Source of the DNA: Bacteroidales bacterium
GTDB lineage: Bacteria > Bacteroidota > Bacteroidia > Bacteroidales > UBA7960
Reading direction: 5' to 3'
Length of the DNA: 20,983 nt
Assembly (NCBI GenBank): GCA_007132395.1
Contig: SLOR01000207.1
Coordinates: forward strand, 1-20,983
Shown: positions 14,030 to 20,983 of the stretch, in pieces
Numbering within the stretch: position 1 is the first letter of the stretch
Layout: each line of letters opens with the position of its first letter
Position numbers and translations under genes: made by a program
The notes under the pieces: model-generated
The model's database searches: none
What the model was told of the DNA's origin: nothing
Seen by the model: the letters and a program-made list of their open reading frames with translations, nothing else

Positions 14030-16771
14030 ATGGTAAAGAAAAAAATTGTTTTCATTGAACGGGATGAGGCCCATTTTGAAAGAATACAAAATGCTTTCAA
14101 AGGGCTTGAGGATGAGTTTGAGGTGAGTATTTATCAAGACCTTGAAGAGTACCATCAAAAAGCCTTTCGGGGCGCCGTTATCGATCTGATCTTTTCCGGC
14201 ATACCCGATATTGAAATAACCAACTGGCTGCAGCAGCTGAAAGTAAAATCACATCCCCCCATTCCTGTTGTTTTTATTTCCGAACAGGGTTCGGAAGAAT
14301 TGGCCGTATCACTTGTTAAAAAAGGGGCAATGGATTTCTTTGTCCTCAACGAGAATTTTTTCACTGAATTGCCCTCGGTTGTTCGGCGAATCCTGAGAGA
14401 GTGGGAAAATGTGCAGGCAAGGCAAAATGCAGAAACAGAACTCAGAAAAGTTGAGAGCAAATACCGCAAGGTTGCCGAGATGGTAAATGACGTAATCTGG
14501 GAACTGGATATTAACTTCAAACATTATCAGTTTATTGGTGACTCCATAACGGGTTTCCTTGGCTATACCCCGGAAGAATTCATGAATATGGAGTTTGTGC
14601 AAACCATACACCCCGATTCTATACAACAAATAGAGAATAAACGCAGGCAGTTTCTGATAAAACTCAGAGAAGGAGCAGATCCCCTGTCAATGCTTGTAAA
14701 TATGGAGATCTGTTTTATCCATAAAGATGGCTCAAACCGATGGGGTGAAGCAAGGGGGTTTGTGGTTACCAACGAAAAAAATCAGATAGTTGCCATAAGT
14801 GGAGTTACCCGAAATATCACCGAACAGAAAAATGCCGAAAAACAGCTGAGCATAAAAGATGCATTTTTTGCCACACTTATCAGGGAAGCCCCCATGGCAA
14901 TTGTTGTGCTCGACAAGCAGGATGTAATTCAGGAAGTTAATAACCATTTTCTTGAACTTTTTGAATATAAAACTGAAGATTGTATCGGGGTACCCGTAAA
15001 CGATATTATTGTACCTAATAACAAAAAAGAAGAGGGTAACGGCCTTACCATGGTTGCTGCCGTGGGCGATTATATCAATGTGGAAACCGTACGGCAAACC
15101 AAATCGGGTAAGCTCATAGATGTACACATCATGGGGCAACCCGTTGTGCTCAACGATTCGCTGCTGGGCGTTTTCGGAATCTATCAGGATATTTCCAAAC
15201 GCAAGGAATACGAAAAGCGGCTTAAAAAATTATCGGAAAGGTTATTGCTGGCTACCCGTGCCGCCAATGTGGGCATCTGGGATTATAGCCTGGAAAGCAA
15301 AGAGCTGCTATGGGAAGAGGAAATGTACGAATTGCACGGGGTGGAAAAAGTTGAAGGCGTTGACCTTATGAAAATCTGGGAAGCCGTTGTGGTAGAAAAT
15401 GACAAAGCCCTGTTCAATTTCATTTTTACCGAAAAAATCTTCATCAAAGAGAATTTTGATAAAACCTACCGCATTAACGGACCTGATGGTAAAATCAGGC
15501 ATATTAAGCTCTTTGCCAGCGTGCATTTCGACAGCATGCAACAACCCGCTCGCGTGGTTGGCTGCTGCTGGGATATTACCAACGAGATAGAAAATGCCGA
15601 GCTGAACAAAAAAATTGAGATATCATCCAAAGTAGCCAATATCAAACAGCAGTTTCTTGCCAACATGAGTCATGAGATTCGTTCCCCCATGACCGGAATC
15701 CTTGGAATGCTGGATTTGCTCATGCGATCGCCCCTGAATGATCAGCAGTTGTTCTATGCCGAAACCATCAAAAAATCTTCTGATGGTTTGCTGCATATTG
15801 TCAATGACATACTTGACCTGTCTAAGATAGAGGCCGGTAAAATGATTATTAAGCCCAGGCTGTATAATGTAAGAAGCTCTGCACAAACTATTTTTAGTCT
15901 TTTCAGGGCCCTGGCCCAGCAAAAGAATATTGATCTGCAGCTGGAAATTGATCCTAATCTGCCCTCTCATATTTATGCCGATGAGAATCGTGTGTCGCAG
16001 GTGGTAACCAACCTCCTGTCAAACGCCATTAAGTTTACTGAAAAAGGCTGGGTAAAGGTATCTTATGAAATGATTAGGGAAGATGAGGAATCGTTAGTGA
16101 TTCGAATCAGTGTGGCCGACAGCGGCATTGGTATCAGTGATGAGGATGTGGAAAAACTTTTCAAGATGTTCTCGCAACTGGATAGCTCCGATACCCGTAA
16201 TTATGATGGCGCCGGCCTTGGACTTTCTATCTCGGAGAGGCTGGCCGAGCTGATGAATGCCCGCATCGATCTGCATAGCCAGCTGGGCGAAGGAAGTACC
16301 TTCAGTTTTACCATGAGTTGTCTCAAAATAAAACATACAAGTCCTAAGCCGGAAGAGCATCAGGCAGATGAGCAAATGCCCGAAAAACTCCCCTACAGGG
16401 TGTTATTGGTGGAAGATAAGGTTACCAATCAGATGGTGATATCGCTGATGCTCAAGGAAATTGGCTGTACAGTAGAGGTGGCCTCCAACGGACAAGAAGC
16501 CCTGGATGCCATTGCCCCCGGAAAGTATGACTTTGTTTTCATGGATGTGCAGATGCCGGTAATGGATGGACTTACCGCCGTCAAGAAATTACGCATGAAG
16601 TTCAGGGAAAGCGAATTGCCTTATATTATCGGCCTGAGCGCCAAAGCCATGGAAGGAGACCCCGAATACCATATAACAAGAGGAATGAACGACTATCTTA
16701 CCAAGCCGGTAACCACCGAGATTCTGAAAAAGTGCATCAACCGGTGGGCTAAAAAGATAAGCAGTATTTAG
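14030..16771 (+). CDS. Soluble PAS hybrid histidine kinase with N-terminal pseudo-receiver and C-terminal receiver
   Basis: From the ATG at 14030 the protein has 913 residues and no membrane helix. Residues 1-125 have a receiver-like fold (KKIVFIERDEAHF, then PVVFISEQGSEELAVSLVKKGAMDFFV), but the phospho-acceptor Asp appears replaced (SGIP where SDxxxP is expected, about 56-59) and the conserved Lys is absent. Three PAS domains follow (about 142-265, 276-392, 402-520). A HisKA domain has His548 in NMSHEIRSPM, and an HATPase domain has NLLSNAIKF, DSGIGI and GAGLGLSI. An intact receiver (about 783-905) has phospho-acceptor Asp839 in FMDVQMP and Lys892 in LTKP. A phosphorelay role is expected, but no partner phosphotransfer protein or DNA-binding regulator is nearby. 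Its stop codon overlaps the crtD stop on the other strand. Confidence 0.93.
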   Translation: MVKKKIVFIERDEAHFERIQNAFKGLEDEFEVSIYQDLEEYHQKAFRGAVIDLIFSGIPDIEITNWLQQLKVKSHPPIPVVFISEQGSEELAVSLVKKGAMDFFVLNENFFTELPSVVRRILREWENVQARQNAETELRKVESKYRKVAEMVNDVIWELDINFKHYQFIGDSITGFLGYTPEEFMNMEFVQTIHPDSIQQIENKRRQFLIKLREGADPLSMLVNMEICFIHKDGSNRWGEARGFVVTNEKNQIVAISGVTRNITEQKNAEKQLSIKDAFFATLIREAPMAIVVLDKQDVIQEVNNHFLELFEYKTEDCIGVPVNDIIVPNNKKEEGNGLTMVAAVGDYINVETVRQTKSGKLIDVHIMGQPVVLNDSLLGVFGIYQDISKRKEYEKRLKKLSERLLLATRAANVGIWDYSLESKELLWEEEMYELHGVEKVEGVDLMKIWEAVVVENDKALFNFIFTEKIFIKENFDKTYRINGPDGKIRHIKLFASVHFDSMQQPARVVGCCWDITNEIENAELNKKIEISSKVANIKQQFLANMSHEIRSPMTGILGMLDLLMRSPLNDQQLFYAETIKKSSDGLLHIVNDILDLSKIEAGKMIIKPRLYNVRSSAQTIFSLFRALAQQKNIDLQLEIDPNLPSHIYADENRVSQVVTNLLSNAIKFTEKGWVKVSYEMIREDEESLVIRISVADSGIGISDEDVEKLFKMFSQLDSSDTRNYDGAGLGLSISERLAELMNARIDLHSQLGEGSTFSFTMSCLKIKHTSPKPEEHQADEQMPEKLPYRVLLVEDKVTNQMVISLMLKEIGCTVEVASNGQEALDAIAPGKYDFVFMDVQMPVMDGLTAVKKLRMKFRESELPYIIGLSAKAMEGDPEYHITRGMNDYLTKPVTTEILKKCINRWAKKISSI

Positions 16772-18252
16772 TTTGTATCATTGCTGAGGGGAGCAACCTC
16801 TTCAATGGCGATTTTTGCCGATGCCAGGCAAAGCGGGATGCCCCCGCCGGGATGCACGCTTCCCCCGGTAAAGTAAAGATTTTTAAACTTGCTCCTAAAA
16901 TTGGGATGCCTGAAAAAGGCTGCAAAACGGCTGTTGCTGCTGGGGCCGTAGAGGGAGCCTCCCCATGAACCCGTATCGGCTTCTATGCTGCGCGGATCGG
17001 CAATTTTCTCAAACAAAATATGCTTCTCGATATCCGTTTTCAACACGTGGTTGATTCGGTTTATCATATTCCTGCGGGCCCAGGCAATCATCCTGTCCCA
17101 ATCCTGTCCTGTGTTTTCCGGCACATTGATCATTGCATACCAGTTCTCATGACCGGGGGGCGCATCTGAATTCACCATTTTAGAACTGATAAAAAGATAC
17201 ACGGTGGGATCGGGGCTAATGGTTTTGCTATTGAATAAATGCTCAAACTCTCTTCTGTACTCATTGGAGAAAAGGATGTTGTGCACTTCCAGTTCAGGGA
17301 ACTGGCGGTTGATGCCCCAGTAAAATATTAATGCCGAGCTGGAGCGTTTCTTTTGCATACGCGCGGCAGGCAGCTTTTCTCCGGGAAGTTGGTTTTTATA
17401 TAGTGTTTCCACATCCACATTGCTCACAATCAGATCAAAATCTTGCTTTTTTCTTTCAATGATTAAGCTCTTGGCGCAGCCCTCATGCATGATGATTTGT
17501 TGCACAGGGGTACTGAAATGGAATTGCACACCATGGCGCCGGGCTAGTGCTGTGAGCGAATCTACGATGCTGTACATGCCCTTCTCCGGAAAAAAAGCAC
17601 CGATATTGTGCTCCAGATGCGAAATAATGTTGAGTGTGGCGGGAGTTTGATAAGGACTGCTGCCATTATAGGTGGCGTAGCGATCAAAAAGCTGCACGAT
17701 TTTGGGGTGGGCAAACCTCCTCTTGTTTTTATTGTGCATGCTGGTAAAGGCATCCAGCTCATGCAGGTGCAACAGCGATTTGCGATAGGCAGGTTTGGTG
17801 AAATTGCTGAGTTTATGGAATGAATTGAACATGAATATCTCAGCCGTGATATCGTAGAGTTTCTTGCTTTTTTGCAAAAAGCGAAATATCTTCTGCCTTG
17901 GCACCCCTGTTGCGCCTTGCACTTCTTCAGCAAACCGTGTGGTATCCTGCCAGGCATTGATGGTGGTGCCATCGTCCCAGAAGTACTTGCATGAGGTATC
18001 GAGCTTGCGGTAAGTGAAATGCCGGCGGGGATCTTCTCCCATTAACTCAAACAGCTCGTCTACCAACCGGGGAAGGGTAAAGAGCGAGGGGCCGGTGTCA
18101 AAACGAAAGTCCTGATGTTTGAGTTGTGATATTTTTCCCCCGGGAGTGGGTCCCTGCTCATACACACTCACCTCATAACCTTTTGATGCAAGGCGAATTG
18201 CACTTGCTATACCTCCTATACCTGAACCAATAACTGCTGCTTTTTTTGTCAC
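16768..18252 (-). CDS. crtD: 1-hydroxycarotenoid 3,4-desaturase (CrtD)
   Basis: This 494-residue FAD-dependent desaturase has the N-terminal dinucleotide fold VIGSGIGGIASAIRLASKGY (7-26), DTGPSLFTLP (52-61), and the C-terminal FAD motif YFTGGSVHPGGGIPLCLASA (460-479). The N-terminal pattern and FDTGPSLF match CrtD proteins of pigmented Bacteroidota better than the phytoene desaturase type. CrtD introduces the 3,4 double bond into acyclic 1-hydroxy end groups, the product of a CruF- or CrtC-type hydratase, which is consistent with cruF at the start of the window. The start is a GTG, 24 bases after the crtB stop, and it is the last gene of crtI-crtB-crtD. The stop overlaps the hybrid kinase stop by 4 bases, leaving no room for a terminator between them. 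A second CrtI-type enzyme is the alternative reading. Confidence 0.88.
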   Translation of the reverse strand: MTKKAAVIGSGIGGIASAIRLASKGYEVSVYEQGPTPGGKISQLKHQDFRFDTGPSLFTLPRLVDELFELMGEDPRRHFTYRKLDTSCKYFWDDGTTINAWQDTTRFAEEVQGATGVPRQKIFRFLQKSKKLYDITAEIFMFNSFHKLSNFTKPAYRKSLLHLHELDAFTSMHNKNKRRFAHPKIVQLFDRYATYNGSSPYQTPATLNIISHLEHNIGAFFPEKGMYSIVDSLTALARRHGVQFHFSTPVQQIIMHEGCAKSLIIERKKQDFDLIVSNVDVETLYKNQLPGEKLPAARMQKKRSSSALIFYWGINRQFPELEVHNILFSNEYRREFEHLFNSKTISPDPTVYLFISSKMVNSDAPPGHENWYAMINVPENTGQDWDRMIAWARRNMINRINHVLKTDIEKHILFEKIADPRSIEADTGSWGGSLYGPSSNSRFAAFFRHPNFRSKFKNLYFTGGSVHPGGGIPLCLASAKIAIEEVAPLSNDTN

Positions 18253-18276
18253 AGAAATGCTGATTTTGTTTTGGAA

Positions 18277-19110
18277 TTACACGGTATTTAACTTGTTTTG
18301 CGTGTAGCATCTTGCCAATAGCACCATTTTGTGCCTATTGGCAATTCTGAATCGTTTTTCCAGCAGGGCATCTGGCTGGGCCCGGCGTATCTTTTTCAAA
18401 AGCTTGAGATAATATTTGTAGGCCAGGTAAACCCCCAGGCGAATGTCTTTACGCAAAAGCTTTATGCCCTTGTATGCTTCGGCAAAATCCTCTTCTATCT
18501 CCGCTTCAATGGCCTGCTTCATGCTGATGTCGAAATTCTCGAAATCAACTTCGGGGAAATACACCCTTCCCCTTTCATGATAATCGGAAAGCATATCGCG
18601 CAAAAAGTTAACTTTCTGGAAGGCTTCTCCCAGCTTGCGGGCAGGGTGAACCAACTTTCTGTAGCTGTTGTCATCATCATGATAAAAAACTCTCAGGCAC
18701 ATCAATCCTATCACCTCTGCTGACCCGTATATGTAGCGATGATATTCCTCGCGGTTATACCGATCTTTATAAAGATCCATCTCCATGCTGTACAGGAATG
18801 CTTCGATATGCTCTTTTTCTATGTTGTATTGGTTTACAGCCCACTGAAAACTGTGCAGGATAGGGTTGGTGCTGAAGCCCTGGCCGATGGCTTTGTAGGT
18901 GTCTTTGCGGAATTGTTCCAGAAGTGTTTTCTGATCCTTGTCATGAAAGGTATCCACGATTTCGTCGGCAAAACGCACAAAGCCATAGATGGCATAAATG
19001 GCTGGTCTGTATTCGTTTCTCAGCATCCACACTCCCATGGAAAAGGAAGTGGAATAATTATGGGTTGTGGCTTTGCTGCACTTGAGTGCATTACGCGTGT
19101 AAAAGTCCAT
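18277..19110 (-). CDS. crtB: Phytoene synthase (CrtB)
   Basis: The 277-residue protein belongs to the squalene/phytoene synthase family. The first Asp-rich motif is DEIVD (49-53) in IYGFVRFADEIVDTFHD. The second is DMLSD (172-176) in AFQKVNFLRDMLSDYHERGR. Both bind the magnesium-diphosphate of the substrates. The enzyme condenses two GGPP molecules head to head to give phytoene, the first committed carotenoid. The overall pattern matches Bacteroidota CrtB. A C30 (CrtM-type) activity on FPP cannot be ruled out by sequence alone but is less likely next to crtI, crtD and cruF. Its ATG lies 20 bases inside the end of crtI in another frame, so translation is probably coupled. Confidence 0.94.
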   Translation of the reverse strand: MDFYTRNALKCSKATTHNYSTSFSMGVWMLRNEYRPAIYAIYGFVRFADEIVDTFHDKDQKTLLEQFRKDTYKAIGQGFSTNPILHSFQWAVNQYNIEKEHIEAFLYSMEMDLYKDRYNREEYHRYIYGSAEVIGLMCLRVFYHDDDNSYRKLVHPARKLGEAFQKVNFLRDMLSDYHERGRVYFPEVDFENFDISMKQAIEAEIEEDFAEAYKGIKLLRKDIRLGVYLAYKYYLKLLKKIRRAQPDALLEKRFRIANRHKMVLLARCYTQNKLNTV

Positions 19111-20578
19111 ATTTCTTACTTATTCGTTCAACCACCAGTTTTGAGCTTATAACGGTCATGGGCAATCCTGTGCCGGGCAGTGTGCTGGCGCCCACGTAAA
19201 AAACATTACCGTATTCCTCGTCGTAATTCTTGGGCCTGAACCCTCCTATCTGGTTCAGGTCGTGGCCCAGCCCCAGCCCGCTGCCTTTGTAAAGATTAAA
19301 TGCATCTTTCCAGTCTTCGGGTGTCATCACCGTTTGTGAAATGATGTGCTTGTCAAGGTCTATGCCCATTCTTTCAGAGAGGTCAGTGATGATGTTGCGG
19401 GTAATTTCGTCTTTGTCCGACCAGTCGGGCTTAAAGCGCAAGTCGGGCACAGGGCACAACACAAACAATGCATCTTTGCCCTCAGGTGCACTTTCGGGGT
19501 CGCTACGCGAAACCACATTTACATAATAGTAGGGCTTTTCAAATGTAATGGAATTTTTAAAAACCTTTTTGGCGTATTCTTCAAAGTTATCACCCAGGAA
19601 ATAGTTATGCAGTGGCACATTGTCCAGCTTTTTGTCGATGCCCAGGTAAAGGGTAAAAGGCGCCAGGGTCCAGCGCATCTTGTCTAATTTTTTCTCATTG
19701 AACTTTGAACGCTTGAATATCTTTCCGCGGAAATATGCCGCGTCGCTGTTTACAAGGAAGATGTCAGCTTCCCACGCTTTGCCATGCTGGTCAATGAACG
19801 CGGTTATTTGGCCGTTTTCCGAGCGGTAATCCACGATTTCAGTATTGTAATGTACTTTGATGTTCTTCTTTTCAATTTCATCCATCAGGCCTTCCACAAT
19901 CTTGTACATGCCACCCTCCACGTTATGGTAGCCGTCATGCACCAGTTCGGTGTAGGAAAGCAGGGTGTAAATGGCCGGGGTATCGAAAGGGGTGGCGCCC
20001 AGGAAAAAAGCTACCAGCGAAAAAATTTCCTTTACTTCGCGCGATTCAAAATGCCGTTCCATCTCACTCCATACCGAGCGAAATAACCGTGGTGCATGTT
20101 TTGGGGGCACAGTGGCCATGGCAAGCATGTAGTCCCACAGCGAATCGTAATTGCGTTTAAGTACCTTGTGTTCTACATCATGGAAAAACTTTCCCCCGGC
20201 ATTGAGAAACTTCTCCATCTTTTCCTTAAAGTTGGGTTCAACGGCTTCAAATTCTTTCGCCAGTGCATCAAGGTTTTTGTGGATGTAATAGCGTTTGTCG
20301 GAGCCCCTGAAGTTTACAGCATACAAGGTTTCCAGTTCGCGAAAGCGAAAGGGCATATCAATGCCGGCATCCTTTACAAATTCTTCAAATTCGTAGGTCA
20401 TGCTGAAAAAGGTGGGCCCCATATCGAAGGTAAATCCATCCTTTTTTATCTGGTTGAGCCGGCCTCCGGGCTGGTTGTATTTCTCCACCATTTCCACCTG
20501 ATACCCTCTGCGGGCGAGCCGGAGAGCTGCTGTTAATGCGCCCAGTCCGGTACCTGTTATCAATACGCGCTTTTCCAT
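19091..20578 (-). CDS. crtI: Phytoene desaturase (CrtI)
   Basis: This 495-residue FAD-dependent enzyme carries an N-terminal dinucleotide-binding motif GTGLGALTAALRLARRGY (9-26), a conserved GGRLNQIKKDGFTFDMGPTFF segment (about 38-58), and the C-terminal motif FYVGASTLPGTGLPMTVISS (460-479) typical of bacterial phytoene desaturases. It converts phytoene stepwise to lycopene-type products at the membrane. The third Gly of the GxGxxG motif is Ala14 here, a tolerated variant. It is the first gene of the crtI-crtB-crtD operon and overlaps crtB by 20 bases. The 161-base gap to the divergent tex gene must contain its promoter; no perfect TAnnTTTG box is visible on this strand. Confidence 0.94.
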   Translation of the reverse strand: MEKRVLITGTGLGALTAALRLARRGYQVEMVEKYNQPGGRLNQIKKDGFTFDMGPTFFSMTYEFEEFVKDAGIDMPFRFRELETLYAVNFRGSDKRYYIHKNLDALAKEFEAVEPNFKEKMEKFLNAGGKFFHDVEHKVLKRNYDSLWDYMLAMATVPPKHAPRLFRSVWSEMERHFESREVKEIFSLVAFFLGATPFDTPAIYTLLSYTELVHDGYHNVEGGMYKIVEGLMDEIEKKNIKVHYNTEIVDYRSENGQITAFIDQHGKAWEADIFLVNSDAAYFRGKIFKRSKFNEKKLDKMRWTLAPFTLYLGIDKKLDNVPLHNYFLGDNFEEYAKKVFKNSITFEKPYYYVNVVSRSDPESAPEGKDALFVLCPVPDLRFKPDWSDKDEITRNIITDLSERMGIDLDKHIISQTVMTPEDWKDAFNLYKGSGLGLGHDLNQIGGFRPKNYDEEYGNVFYVGASTLPGTGLPMTVISSKLVVERISKKYGLLHA

Positions 20579-20706
20579 TTAATAGCTTTTTATTTTACGA
20601 TTCTCTCATGTAAACAAGTCTTTGTCCAAAAGGTTGTGTTGTGTTAAAGAAATATTGCAAATGGATAAACAAAAAGTTTTGACACCCGTGGTACTTAAAA
20701 ATTTTG

Positions 20707-20714
20707 TAGGTTTG
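20707..20714 (+). promoter_or_regulatory. Bacteroidota -7 promoter box of tex
   Basis: TAGGTTTG fits the TAnnTTTG consensus exactly and is followed by CCCC, 25 bases before the tex ATG. A TTTG at 20678-20681 could be the -33 element, although the 25-base gap is longer than usual. Confidence 0.6.
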
Positions 20715-20739
20715 CCCCTCTTAATTTTTCACACAACCT

Positions 20740-20983
20740 ATGGAAAGATATATTTCTCAGATAGCCAATGAAACCAGCCTTAAAGGCTGGCAGGTAGAAA
20801 AAACCATAAGCCTTTTGCAGCAAGGGTCAACAATACCATTTATTTCACGATACCGCAAAGAGATGACCGGCTCACTGGATGAGGTGCAGATTGCCACCAT
20901 CCGCGACCGCATGCAGCAGCTGGAAGAACTGGATAAACGCCGCGAAACCATTCTCAACAGCATAAGTGAGCAGGACAAATTGA
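20740..20983 (+). CDS. tex: Tex family RNA-binding transcription accessory protein (3' end missing)
   Basis: An open frame begins at the ATG at 20740 (MERYISQIANETSL) and runs off the window after 81 codons. The stretch VEKTISLLQQGSTIPFISRY followed by RKEMTGSLDEVQIATIRDR and a Leu/Glu-rich helix with RRETIL is the conserved start of Tex proteins. Full-length Tex is about 700-780 residues with a YqgF-like nuclease-fold domain, helix-hairpin-helix motifs and a C-terminal S1 domain, none of which are in this window. It is divergent from crtI. Confidence 0.92.
   Translation, partial: MERYISQIANETSLKGWQVEKTISLLQQGSTIPFISRYRKEMTGSLDEVQIATIRDRMQQLEELDKRRETILNSISEQDKL

Overview
The window looks like chromosome from a Bacteroidota (Bacteroidetes) bacterium, most likely a pigmented relative of the Marinilabiliales/Bacteroidales. 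The reasons are a secreted GH13 enzyme ending in a type IX secretion (T9SS) sorting domain, Bacteroidota-style -7 promoter boxes (TAnnTTTG) in front of der and tex, few clear Shine-Dalgarno sites, and carotenoid enzymes whose sequences resemble Bacteroidota members of their families. The order-level placement is inference. No tRNA, rRNA, CRISPR array, transposase or phage gene was seen.

Layout. (1) 1-2379: 3' part of a secreted alpha-amylase-family (GH13) protein, closed by a strong terminator. (2) 2560-5705, plus strand: a tight operon of a CruF-like carotenoid hydratase, a PlsC-fold acyltransferase (CruD-like), a GT2 glycosyltransferase (CruC/CrtQ-like) and an exported TPR protein. (3) 5706-6066: an intergenic stretch of nested inverted repeats resembling a non-coding MITE/REP-type element, ending in a two-way terminator. 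(4) 6067-10734: housekeeping genes: a group III phosphofructokinase with pyrophosphate-type active-site residues (minus), der/engA (plus), an Hsp15-like S4 RNA-binding protein (plus) and an M20 dipeptidase (minus). (5) 11044-16771, plus strand: two large PAS-rich sensor kinases, one membrane-bound and one a soluble hybrid kinase with a degenerate N-terminal receiver. (6) 16768-20578, minus strand: a crtI-crtB-crtD carotenoid operon, tail to tail with the hybrid kinase and overlapping it by 4 bp. (7) 20740-20983: the 5' end of tex.

How it fits together. The two carotenoid operons, about 11 kb apart and convergent, form a nearly linear route. CrtB makes phytoene and CrtI desaturates it. CruF hydrates an acyclic psi end to a 1-hydroxy end, and CrtD adds the 3,4 double bond. 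The glycosyltransferase and acyltransferase could then make a carotenoid glycoside fatty ester. No GGPP synthase, lycopene cyclase, ketolase or beta-ring hydroxylase is in the window, so the ring chemistry cannot be decided here. The most unusual features are this predicted acyl-glycoside tailoring set with its unexplained exported TPR protein, the nested-repeat element at 5709-6060, the pyrophosphate-type phosphofructokinase signature, and the pseudo-receiver of the hybrid kinase.
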